From contig NZ_CP156675.1 in the NCBI RefSeq assembly GCF_039851965.1, forward strand, positions 248,001 to 312,000: 64,000 nt of DNA, written 5' to 3'. Positions 33,175 through 40,945 of the stretch are shown piece by piece. Positions within the stretch are counted from its first letter, which is position 1; every line of letters starts with the position of its first letter. The notes beneath the pieces are model-generated. The model worked only from the letters and a program-made list of their open reading frames with translations. It was not told the DNA's origin and did not search any database. The translations under genes and the position numbers were made by a program. The DNA comes from Pseudalkalibacillus hwajinpoensis. GTDB lineage: Bacteria > Bacillota > Bacilli > Bacillales > Guptibacillaceae.

Positions 33175-33235
33175 ATGAAGAGTGGAAGTTCCTAGTATGG
33201 ATGATTGCGATTACTTTAATTAAGAATAAAAAATA

Positions 33236-33484
33236 AATAAGAATAAACAGCTCAGCAGCTCTTTAATACATTATATTGAACAATTTGAAGAAAAAGTTGC
33301 CCAAGAATTAATTATTACATTAGGGATTTACCCAGAAGGAACATTGGTAGAAATGACAAATGGTGAAGTTATCCAGGTTGAGGATCACTTCCCCTCACGT
33401 CCCATAATTCAATTGAGTAAGGAGATTGGTCCTTATTCTTATAATCCTGAGTCTGGAGTGAAAATAGTATCTCTGATCCCTTAA
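33236..33484 (+). pseudogene. C-terminal remnant of an HD-GYP-type protein
   Basis: Without any usable start, one frame reads FEEKVAQELIITLGIYPEGT then LVEMTNGEVIQVEDHFPSRP and stops normally. The YPxGTLVEMxNGE ... PxRP pattern is the C-terminal module of Bacillaceae HD-GYP phosphodiesterases. The catalytic part is missing. It may derive from the same gene type as the N-terminal piece at 24312. Confidence 0.5.
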
Positions 33485-33713
33485 ATGACTTTGATTAGCC
33501 ATTTTAGTTCACGAAATTTCAGTTTTCCTCACTTTCATTTTACAACTGTGATATTAAGTCGTAAAAAATTGGGAAATTCAATAAAACACTTGAAAAAGGA
33601 ACATGTGTTCGGTATTATTGAAGTTGAGAAAACAACTATGTGTTCCCACATCATAGCGATGACATCCACTTTCGAAGAGGGAGCCCTTTTTTTTGAAATG
33701 GAGGAGGAGAAGA

Positions 33714-33866
33714 ATGATGGAACATGACTTTGTTCTGAGGCAAATGGAGAAGGATATGCGAGAGTCGATGACGCGTTTTTCAAAAATGAGAGGACGTCAT
33801 AACATGAAGACGACTGTTCGAAAGCAGATGCAGGGAAGCCGGCAGTGGAGAAAAGACATTTGGTAA
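33714..33866 (+). CDS. Small basic Met-rich protein, 50 residues
   Basis: ATG ATG start with GGAGGAGAAG upstream. Highly charged, predicted helical, with repeated Met and Arg (RQMEKDMRESMTRFSKMRG). A terminator follows at 33889. The preceding 29-codon ORF (to 33727) overlaps it and may be translationally coupled. No family recognised; DNA or RNA binding is possible from its charge. Confidence 0.45.
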   Translation: MMEHDFVLRQMEKDMRESMTRFSKMRGRHNMKTTVRKQMQGSRQWRKDIW

Positions 33867-33888
33867 TCAGTGATTTTAAACGATAGAG

Positions 33889-33926
33889 GCTCCTATTCCT
33901 TAATCAGAAGGAATGGAGCTTTTTTT
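33889..33926 (+). terminator. Rho-independent terminator
   Basis: GCTCCTATTCCTT / AAGGAATGGAGC with AATCAG loop and seven T. Confidence 0.85.
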
Positions 33927-34199
33927 ATGTTCTTAATAGAATTGTTCACCAGTTTCCATGATTACGCTATCGTCTGAACTCCCTCTTGTTTGTTTTTTTC
34001 TAACCAATCAACGTACGATTTCCCGTAAAAATACTCATTAAATTCCTGAACACAGGACATCAGTTGGGAGCGTTTTTTCGGATAGCTCTAATTAATTAGA
34101 ACTATTCTTAAATCTTCTCATGTATTAATGGTGCTCTCCACTTGTTCGGTACAAGTTCATTAGTTCCTCGGACTCTTTTCCGACTACATCGACTGGAAA

Positions 34200-34600
34200 A
34201 GGCGTGAGCTCCAACGCGGCAATAGCCATCTTTCTAAGAGTAGGAAATACCGTCACAAACTCAGATAAAGACCAGTTCATTCAGCTTATGAGTTGGTTAC
34301 GTATAGCGCCACTTTCTTTTAAAAGCTTTGACCGCAGTGTAGAAACGACACGAAGGTCAGCTTCCATGCCTTTTAAGATGCGAGGGAAACTGTATCGTCC
34401 ATCCTTCACAAGGCCAGCGATCACATAGACATCCTCTAGTGTCATGTTTCGTAGGCAAATTATCATCTAGCTCTTTTGAGCGTTTGACATGCATCGGGTT
34501 TGTCATGAACAAAGGAATACCCCGGTCATCTAGAAAATACGCGAGATTCAACCAGTAATGGCCGGTCGGCTCAATGCCGACATTGTCTCACTATCAACCC
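34200..34600 (-). pseudogene. IS110-family transposase remnant, N-terminal part
   Basis: Two frames on the minus strand read NLAYFLDDRGIPLFMTNPMH, VKRSKELDDNLPTKHD and then GLVKDGRYSFPRILKGMEAD, which match the DEDD-type N-terminal and central parts of IS110 transposases. At least one frameshift separates them. Inactive. Confidence 0.72.
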
Positions 34601-34605
34601 CCACG

Positions 34606-34740
34606 CCGATTACTGAAACTTGTAGGATTAACCTTACGAGAAAACTCCTCCGGTCAACACAAAGGTCAGAAGCGTATATCCAAGCGTGGAAGAAGGCGAT
34701 TGCGTGCCATTCTTTTCCGAGTCATGATGCCGATCATTTG
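34606..34740 (+). pseudogene. IS110-family transposase remnant, C-terminal part, opposite strand
   Basis: On the plus strand one frame reads LLKLVGLTLRENSSGQHKGQ then KRISKRGRRRLRAILFRVMM, the Transposase_20 domain of IS110 elements. It abuts the N-terminal remnant but points the other way, so the locus was rearranged after insertion. Confidence 0.72.
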
Positions 34741-34988
34741 ACACAAGGAAGCCAGCATTTTGTTATCCAATAATCCGTCGATCAACTTGAGTCGCACTTT
34801 GAACCTGAGTTCATGATCTTCTAGGCGACTTTATCAAATTTTGGAGAAAGAGATAAATTCCACGTATTTCCCTACAGTTTGTCCAAGACCCTTTTGTCAC
34901 TTAACATATAATGATTAACGAGCAAGAAATAGTTCATTTTTCAATCGACTGAATTCATAATACCTTACAAAAAAGGAGGTGATATTTT

Positions 34989-35186
34989 ATGAGTGACTTG
35001 CAAGAGGCTCTTTCAAATGGATGGCAAAAGGGAAAAAAAAATAGGATGATGGATATTTTATTATCTGATATTTTCCAAAGGCACGGGGTATCTAATGATA
35101 TAAATTTGACAGATACGCAAAAACAGAAAATAAAAGATATTTTTTCAGATATCCAAAAGCAAGTGGAAGAAATCACAAAAAAATAA
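34989..35186 (+). CDS. CotW-like spore coat protein
   Basis: A 65-residue protein whose RMMDILLSDIFQRHGVSND matches the core pattern of CotW of the cotVWXYZ group (MTKMLVQNIFSKHGV type, from memory). The C-terminus is shorter than in B. subtilis CotW. AAGGAGGTG precedes the ATG. It is 16 bases upstream of the CotX-like gene, so the two form an operon, presumably expressed late in the mother cell. Confidence 0.65.
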   Translation: MSDLQEALSNGWQKGKKNRMMDILLSDIFQRHGVSNDINLTDTQKQKIKDIFSDIQKQVEEITKK

Positions 35187-35202
35187 TAAGGAGAAGGTTC
35201 AT

Positions 35203-35685
35203 ATGAGAGATACATGGGTTCGACGTGTAGACGGCGGTAAACCTCTTAATCATAAAAGTAAAAAAAGTTGGAATGCATTAGATGCTTCATGCAACCACCC
35301 ATCATTTTCAGATGGAACAATTGAACAGGAAGCAAAACAAAGCTCCAAAACACTTCAGTACTCTGAAGAAAAAATTACAATTAAAGATTCTTGTGATGTT
35401 ACGGTTTCTACCACAGAAACCCAAGCTGCTATTTCACTTCAAGTAGCTTTACAAGTTGCTATTGCTTTGGTTTTAAGTATTTCTATTGCAGATAGTTCTA
35501 AAGCTGATCAAATCGCGCAAGAATTATTTCAAAAAACATCAGTAAAGCAAATTAACCATCAGCACACTTATATCGAAAATTCTAGAAATGTTAATGTTAC
35601 AACTACAGATACTGATTTGGCTGTAAATATTCAAGTATTACTCCAAGTGTTGGTTGCATTGCTTATTAGGTTGGATGTTCTGTAA
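35203..35685 (+). CDS. Spore coat protein X/V family (CotX-like)
   Basis: Structural protein of the insoluble coat/crust fraction, 160 residues. After a basic N-terminus come two copies of the spore-coat X/V domain: IKDSCDVTVSTTETQAAISL (about 65-84) and IENSRNVNVTTTDTDLAVNI (about 124-143), each followed by a hydrophobic LQVALQVAIAL or LLQVLVALL segment. This matches CotX/CotV. AAGGAGAAGG precedes the ATG. CotY/CotZ are not adjacent. Confidence 0.82.
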   Translation: MRDTWVRRVDGGKPLNHKSKKSWNALDASCNHPSFSDGTIEQEAKQSSKTLQYSEEKITIKDSCDVTVSTTETQAAISLQVALQVAIALVLSISIADSSKADQIAQELFQKTSVKQINHQHTYIENSRNVNVTTTDTDLAVNIQVLLQVLVALLIRLDVL

Positions 35686-35812
35686 TTTCCACTTGGAAAT
35701 ATAATCACAATTGATGAGTACTGGAATGGGTCGAGTTCGTATCTCATCAAATGTCATTGATAAAGTTTTTATCGATAAGAAGAAAAACAGATAAAACTAG
35801 AATTCATAAATA

Positions 35813-35857
35813 AATCCACATCTTATTCCATTATGGATTAGAATGTGGATTGTTTTT
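35813..35857 (+). terminator. Terminator after coat genes
   Basis: AATCCACATCTTATTCC pairing with GGATTAGAATGTGGATT (one mismatch region), then GTTTTTG. Confidence 0.78.
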
Positions 35858-35894
35858 GATCAGATAGTCTAAAGAATATATTCAGTTAAATTTC

Positions 35895-36030
35895 ACCTTT
35901 AAGGGGTAGTAAAACACCCACCCCAAAAAGCAGGTTGTTCGAGGCGATTAGGTGGGGGACAACTGCCCATAAAGGTCCGATTGGTTCATCTAACCACCAG
36001 AGGGGGTGAACACGGCTCCCCATTTTTATT
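35895..36030 (+). ncRNA. Structured non-coding RNA candidate (type I toxin 3' UTR-like)
   Basis: GC-rich, self-complementary sequence in AT-rich surroundings: ACCCACCCC pairs with GGTGGGGG, and later CTAACCACC, GAGGGGGTG and CACGGCTCCCC precede ATTTTT. The succession resembles the 3' regions of holin-like/TxpA-type toxin mRNAs in Bacillales, but no toxin ORF is recognisable upstream. It may be a remnant or an unrelated RNA. Confidence 0.35.
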
Positions 36031-36204
36031 AACTATTTTCAGATTTATTATGAGATGATGCAATGAAGCTTAAATGGCCACGGAATGATCAATGGTAAAT
36101 CATTGGTTGAGCTGACATTTTGTGTTTACATTCTTTCGAGGGAAACATATTTCCTTTTTGCCAAGCATATCATACACACAAGGGCATTAGCCCTCTGACC
36201 AAGT

Positions 36205-36233
36205 TAAGGGCCCTTCTGTAGAAGGGCCTTTTT
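36205..36233 (+). terminator. Rho-independent terminator
   Basis: GGCCCTTC / GAAGGGCC hairpin with TGTA loop and TTTTT. No gene ends just upstream, so it may belong to the RNA candidate at 35895. Confidence 0.7.
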
Positions 36234-36281
36234 ACAATAAATAACGTTATATCTCCTTACCTGGCCTTGTTGGTGGATTAA

Positions 36282-36696
36282 CTAATCTTGTTTTAGGGCA
36301 TTTTTCCGTTTGGAACAATACCGGTATACAAGAATAGAGGGTGCTAAATAAGAAACAAATGCCCAAAAAATAGTCCACCCATGATCATAGTGGACCTTTC
36401 CTATTAAGAAAAGTGCCCATTCTAATAAAGTCGTTATTAAAGAGGTAATCATAATTTTTAAAAACGGTTTTCTATTTTTGATTTATCCAATAAATAAGAA
36501 AGCTAGCTAGGACTGGATAAAGTCCTAAATTGTAAGGAAGTGCCGAGAAACTTTCTTCGTTAAAAATCGATTTAAGATGCCAAAAGTTCATATAAAAGCC
36601 AAATTGATTAACTGTAAAAGCAATACAAGATGCAACCGGACTGACGGTTAAAACGATTTTTGAATCTCTCTTAAATAAAAATGAACTGTACCCCAT
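36282..36696 (-). pseudogene. CBO0543-like membrane protein with frameshift
   Basis: The first 74 codons read VSPVASCIAFTVNQFGFYMN and SALPYNLGLYPVLASFLIYW, typical of the CBO0543 family of small polytopic membrane proteins. The frame stops at an A5 run near 36478 (CAAAAATAG); removing one A restores reading into KIMITSLITTLLEWALFLIG and a normal C-terminus with stop at 36282. The N-terminal membrane helix is also missing or degraded. Likely a pseudogene, or homopolymer sequencing error. Confidence 0.6.
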
Positions 36697-36744
36697 AATC
36701 TAGACAGTTAAAAAAACACCTAAGCACATATGAGATGGTTCCGG

Positions 36745-36850
36745 TATTAAGCCGGGGTTATCTTTTTTAATGACCACTAATACCTTCTAGTATTGTAATA
36801 CTCAATATAGTCACTAATGACTTGTTTAACTTCACCAAGGGCATGACACG
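36745..36850 (-). pseudogene. IS3-family transposase C-terminal remnant
   Basis: Minus-strand reading CHALGEVKQVISDYIEYYNT then RRY, a stop, and WSLKKITP matches the end of IS3-group transposases (IEYYNTRRYQWSLKKMTP type). Only about 35 codons remain. Confidence 0.65.
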
Positions 36851-37104
36851 ATTTAATATCGACATCATCTGTAGTCGTTTTGATTCGATCATTTATTGGA
36901 AGTTATTTATCACCTGAAACTCATAGGAAGGAACACAAATGGTTTTATAGCCGTATTGAGTGATGTTTATGCATGTAATTCTACGAGCCTTCCCGACATG
37001 TGTCGTTAGTAGTTATAAAAATATTTTTATTATCTTTTTGTCTGGTTTTTATTTTCCTTAAAAAGGGTAAGGGGGGTATATTATGGCTTTTGGAGTTGAA
37101 AAAA

Positions 37105-37314
37105 ATGAATGGTCAAGAAATGATTGAAGAATGGATTGCTGCGGAGTTTAATTTGCTCGAGGTTACTATTGAAAGTGATTCAGCGTTTCCTTTTGGTAAA
37201 CGAATTCTAGACACCAACGGTGATTTTATGATCGTATTTTTCAATGAAAAAACTCAAAGGATTATGTGCACGTTTAAAGGGGCAGAACAGTTTCAATTCC
37301 CTGTCTTTCAATAG
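37105..37314 (+). CDS. Hypothetical protein, 69 residues
   Basis: Small soluble acidic protein (MNGQEMIEEWIAAEFNLLEV ... RIMCTFKGAEQFQFPVF). ATG 37105 is preferred because GGAG lies nine bases upstream; the open frame back to 37000 is hydrophobic and lacks a ribosome site. No family recognised. Confidence 0.45.
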   Translation: MNGQEMIEEWIAAEFNLLEVTIESDSAFPFGKRILDTNGDFMIVFFNEKTQRIMCTFKGAEQFQFPVFQ

Positions 37315-37499
37315 AGTCTTCAAAGTCTTCCCTTACTCCAGTTGTCCTCGTTAAACCACGGTTGTTCATTTCCAATATTTCAATATTTTACCACTTATTA
37401 TGATGGAATACAGTTGGTATACAAAATGATTCCTTTAGTCTTGCTGAAGGATCTGTAGCAAAACAAAACCTTGATGTTTAGAGAGTAGGGGGATGATCA

Positions 37500-37778
37500 A
37501 TGAAAGCAACAGGAATAGTACGTAAAATTGATGATTTAGGACGAATTGTACTGCCAATTGAACTAAGACGAACGTTTGGCATAAAGGAAAGAGATCCTCT
37601 TGAGATTTAATTGGATGATGGACAAATCCTCATTCAGAAATAAAAACCTAGTGAACAGGCTTGTCACGTGACTGGAGAGGTGTCATCTGATAACTTTTTG
37701 TTTGGAAATGGCAACATCGTCTTGAGTCCTGAGGGAGCTCAGATTCTGATGGGAGAATTGAAAAAAAAGCTAGATTAA
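37500..37778 (+). pseudogene. abrB: abrB-like transition-state regulator with two in-frame stops
   Basis: Full-length AbrB frame of 92 codons with no frameshift: ATGAAAGCAACAGG start after GGGGGATGATCA, SpoVT/AbrB N-terminal swapped-hairpin domain (TGIVRKIDDLGRIVLPIELR, RTFGIKERDPLEI), and C-terminal domain CHVTGEVSSDNFLFGNGNIV, LSPEGAQILMGEL. TAA codons occur at positions 37 and 48. In B. subtilis AbrB both aligned positions are Tyr (EIY and KKY). The remaining 36-residue product would lack part of the DNA-binding domain. Confidence 0.85.
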
Positions 37779-37841
37779 GTGTTTTTCTTTGATACGTGAT
37801 TAAAAGGGAAGGGAGATGAGACTATCTTCTCCTTCCTTTGT

Positions 37842-37928
37842 CGACTCCTTGGAACCGAGGTACTCGATCACGTAATTGTGAGTCATACTGGGGATCATTA
37901 CAGCTTGAAGGAACGGGGACACCTTTAA
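37842..37928 (+). pseudogene. RadC-family C-terminal fragment
   Basis: Reads RLLGTEVLDHVIVSHTGDHY then SLKERGHL and stop, nearly identical to the end of the intact RadC-like protein at 45029-45568. The JAMM motif is missing. Confidence 0.85.
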
Positions 37929-38141
37929 AAATAATCATCCTATTTTTAAAAGAGATCTGATTTCATAGGGTTGTCCATGTTGGTTTCATCTTATTTATCT
38001 GGCGAAGTGTTACATTCTTGAACGGAGCTAATGGACAAGGTGAGTGATTCACCAGATTCATTGTGACCTAATATAATCAGTTGGGTGTGTGGATATAAAC
38101 GAAACCAAATTGTAGTCTACAATATCCTGCCGTAAAATAAA

Positions 38142-38410
38142 AAAGGACATAAGGGATAACGTCCTTTTGACTATACAACTTCTTCCTGTTACTTTCCCCT
38201 TTGGATTACAGTATGTGTTTTCGTTTCAAAGGATTCTTCTTAGAACGTAAGGTAACTCTATCCTTTATACGTTGTCCACGTTATGTTGAAGCAATATAGA
38301 ATTTTTGTTATTAAATTGAATCTATATACTTTTTTACTTTGGCAGCGTTTCAAATCGGTTTGCACCTGAAAGTACTGTAAACTTGTTAGCTTTTAACCCA
38401 TTTGAGGCTC
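38142..38410. repeat. Hairpin repeat family A, copy 2, with amidase 3' remnant
   Basis: AAAAAAGGACATAAGGGATA then ACGTCCTTTTGACTATACAA, followed by the same flank as copy 1 and, at about 38325-38406, a decayed copy of the last codons of the amidase gene (TTTCAAATCGGTTTGCACC, GAAAGTACTGTAAACTTG). This 270-base segment is therefore a duplicate of 24759-25030. Confidence 0.75.
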
Positions 38411-38509
38411 AATTAAGATGCATAAACGGTATTTACATTTTAAAAGTTCAGGAGTACACTATGTCTCAGTTACCTAAACCAACAGTTTCTTAAACCAACA
38501 GTTTCTTAA

Positions 38510-38655
38510 TCTTAAATCGCTTAAACCTTTTTCTTGGTACGGGGGACCCAATCTTGTTGCAGTTTACTGCTAGGGGTGAATCCTATGGCAAAGCATAGGT
38601 AGGGCTACTCTTATAGTCCGAATCCGACAGCTAACTCCGTAAGCGTTATGAGGGA
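38510..38655 (+). promoter_or_regulatory. c-di-AMP (ydaO/yuaA) riboswitch
   Basis: Hallmarks of the class in order: GGGGGACCCA, GGGGTGAATCC, GGTAGGGCTACTC, AGTCCGAATCCGACAGCTAA and CTCCGTAAGCG, with P1 pairing ATCGCTTA / TAAGCGTT. It precedes a terminator and ktrA, the known target class in Bacillus. High c-di-AMP should favour termination and reduce potassium uptake. Confidence 0.92.
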
Positions 38656-38685
38656 AGACGATGAAACTTGTGCTCGAAATATAAC

Positions 38686-38717
38686 GACCACAGGCTAATT
38701 TGTCTGTGGTCTTTTTT
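38686..38717 (+). terminator. Riboswitch-controlled terminator
   Basis: GACCACAGGC / TTGTCTGTGGTC hairpin with T run, between the riboswitch and ktrA. Confidence 0.85.
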
Positions 38718-38827
38718 ATGCACAAAAACAGAAAATTTGATAGTAACCTTGCTAGAAAACTCATCATTTTTTTGGGGATGGGCAGATTAAAAGCATGGTG
38801 GAATTGTAGTTGAGAGGGGAAGACATC

Positions 38828-39487
38828 ATGAAAAAAAGCTTTGCAGTCATTGGACTAGGACGTTTTGGTGGAACGCTTTGTAAAGAGTTGAACAGAAGAC
38901 GCGTGGAAGTACTTGGCATTGATAAAGACATGCAGCGAGTAAATGAATACTCAGAATTTGCCACGCAAGCACTCGTATTAGATGCAACAATCGAAGAGAA
39001 TTTGCAACGAATAGGCATTCGAAATTTCGATCATGTTTTTGTTTCCCATGGGGACGATCTCCAATCCAGTATCTTAACAACGCTTCTTTTAAAAGAAATG
39101 GGGGTTAAGAAAGTTTGGGTGAAAGCAAAGAACGATTATCATCATAAGGTTCTAGAGAAAATAGGTGCTGATCACATTATCCATCCAGAGAGTGAAATGG
39201 CGAAACGTCTTGCGCATCACGTAGTCTCTGAAAAAATCATCGATTACGTGGAGCTATCAGACGAATATAGTATTGTTGAAGTCATTGCAACAAAAAAAAT
39301 TGCAGGGAAGACGTTACTTAAGCTGGACACTAGAGCAAAATTTGGAGTTACTATTGTAGCGATTAAGAAAAGAGATCGTAAGATTCTTGTTTCACCTTCT
39401 GCGGAATCGACGATTGACAAAGAGGATGTGTTAGTTGTCATTGGTAATAATGACGACCTTGAGCGCTTTGAAGAAGTAGGAGTGTAA
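38828..39487 (+). CDS. ktrA: Potassium channel regulatory subunit KtrA
   Basis: Cytoplasmic RCK (TrkA-N/TrkA-C) regulator of 219 residues that gates the KtrB channel with ATP/ADP and c-di-AMP. The Rossmann motif is VIGLGRFGGTLCKEL (7-21); the TrkA-C domain occupies about 140-219. ATG 38828 follows GAGAGGGGAAGACATC. Four bases separate it from ktrB. Together with the riboswitch this reproduces the ktrAB (yuaA-yubG) layout of Bacillus. Confidence 0.93.
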   Translation: MKKSFAVIGLGRFGGTLCKELNRRRVEVLGIDKDMQRVNEYSEFATQALVLDATIEENLQRIGIRNFDHVFVSHGDDLQSSILTTLLLKEMGVKKVWVKAKNDYHHKVLEKIGADHIIHPESEMAKRLAHHVVSEKIIDYVELSDEYSIVEVIATKKIAGKTLLKLDTRAKFGVTIVAIKKRDRKILVSPSAESTIDKEDVLVVIGNNDDLERFEEVGV

Positions 39488-39491
39488 AATC

Positions 39492-40826
39492 ATGATGAGA
39501 AATAAATTTGTGTTACGGTTTATTAAACTCAGTCCACCACAAGTGCTGATATTTGTCTTTTTGGCGTTAATATTCATAGGGGCTGCCTTATTAAAAATTC
39601 CATTAGCGACCACACAAAGTATCACTTTGCTTGATGCCTTATTTACAGCCACATCAGCAATGACTGTCACGGGACTAGTTGTGGTGGATACTGGACAAGC
39701 GTTTACCTTATTTGGTCAGTTAATTATTCTTTCCTTAATCCAACTTGGTGGGCTTGGAATCATGACTTTTGCGGTATTAATCTTCATGGCTTTGGGGCGA
39801 AGAATTGGGATGAAACACCGTCTATTAGTGCAGCAGGCAACAAACCAGTCCTCCATTGGAGGCGTTATTAATTTAGTTAAAAATATTTTGATCTTCTCTT
39901 TGGTAGTTGAGACGATTGGATTTATAATTTTAGCAGCACGCTGGGTCCCGGATATGGGGTGGCAGGCTGGAGCTTACGCAAGTTTTTTCCATTCCATCTC
40001 TGCTTTTAATAACGCTGGTTTTTCGATCTGGTCTAACAGTTTAATGGATTATGTCGGAGATCCCGTTGTCAACATAGTGATTTCGTTCTTATTTATTTTT
40101 GGAGGAATTGGGTTTACGGTATTAAATGACCTCATTCGAAGCAAAAGTTTTCGAGAAATGGCCCTTCATTCTAAAGTAATGCTTATTGGAACCATCGCCA
40201 TAAATATCATTGCTATGTTCACTTTTTTCATTTTGGAGTATCACAATCCGCAAACTCTAGGTAACTTATCACTTGGTGATAAGTTATGGGGTTCATACTT
40301 CCAGGCTGTGACTACGAGAACTGCGGGTTTTAACAGTGTGGATATTGGCGGAATTGGAATTGACACAGCTTTTTTTATGTTTGTCTTAATGTTTATCGGT
40401 GCTGGCAGCACGTCGACCGGTGGGGGAATAAAGCTAACCACGGCTTTTGTGATTACTTTGGCCGTGTTTACATTTCTGAGAGGAAAGAGTGACCCTGTCA
40501 TTTATGGAAGAACAATAAGGAAGCATATCGTTTTAAAGGCTTTAGCTATCACCATTATTAGTATAATGATTGTGTATTTCACCATTTTCGTACTAGTCCT
40601 TACAGAAAACGCTTCCTTTATAGAAATTACGTTTGAAGTCCTATCTGCTTTCGGAACTGTTGGTTTATCGATGGGGTTAACAGGTGATTTATCCACTATG
40701 GGGAGAATCGCTATTATCTTCGTTATGTTCTTAGGGAAATTAGGACCGCTGACACTCGCTTTTTCATTGGCACAGCCAGATCGGTCGAATATACGGTATC
40801 CAAACGAAGATCTTTATACTGGTTAA
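39492..40826 (+). CDS. ktrB: Potassium uptake channel subunit KtrB
   Basis: Membrane pore subunit, 444 residues, of the Trk/Ktr/HKT superfamily with four M1-P-M2 repeats. Selectivity-filter segments are visible: ATSAMTVTGLVV, SAFNNAGFSIW, TRTAGFNSVDIG and SAFGTVGLSMG, each with the conserved Gly. The intramembrane loop region GAGSTSTGGGIKLTT is also typical. It imports K+ coupled to Na+ during osmotic adaptation. It follows ktrA directly. Confidence 0.94.
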   Translation: MMRNKFVLRFIKLSPPQVLIFVFLALIFIGAALLKIPLATTQSITLLDALFTATSAMTVTGLVVVDTGQAFTLFGQLIILSLIQLGGLGIMTFAVLIFMALGRRIGMKHRLLVQQATNQSSIGGVINLVKNILIFSLVVETIGFIILAARWVPDMGWQAGAYASFFHSISAFNNAGFSIWSNSLMDYVGDPVVNIVISFLFIFGGIGFTVLNDLIRSKSFREMALHSKVMLIGTIAINIIAMFTFFILEYHNPQTLGNLSLGDKLWGSYFQAVTTRTAGFNSVDIGGIGIDTAFFMFVLMFIGAGSTSTGGGIKLTTAFVITLAVFTFLRGKSDPVIYGRTIRKHIVLKALAITIISIMIVYFTIFVLVLTENASFIEITFEVLSAFGTVGLSMGLTGDLSTMGRIAIIFVMFLGKLGPLTLAFSLAQPDRSNIRYPNEDLYTG

Positions 40827-40945
40827 AAGTAGGATGCTGTATAGGGATGTGTTACCTTACGATAACAAAATCCTATTACTTATATAATTTGAGTGACAAT
40901 TGCATATTGAGGTGGGAGAAAATTAAACTTTTAAGTCAATCAAAA

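Noticed and set aside
33485..33727. 80-residue ORF
   Set aside because: Start coincides with the end of the HD-GYP remnant and lacks a ribosome site; only the last 29 codons could be a leader for the 33714 gene.
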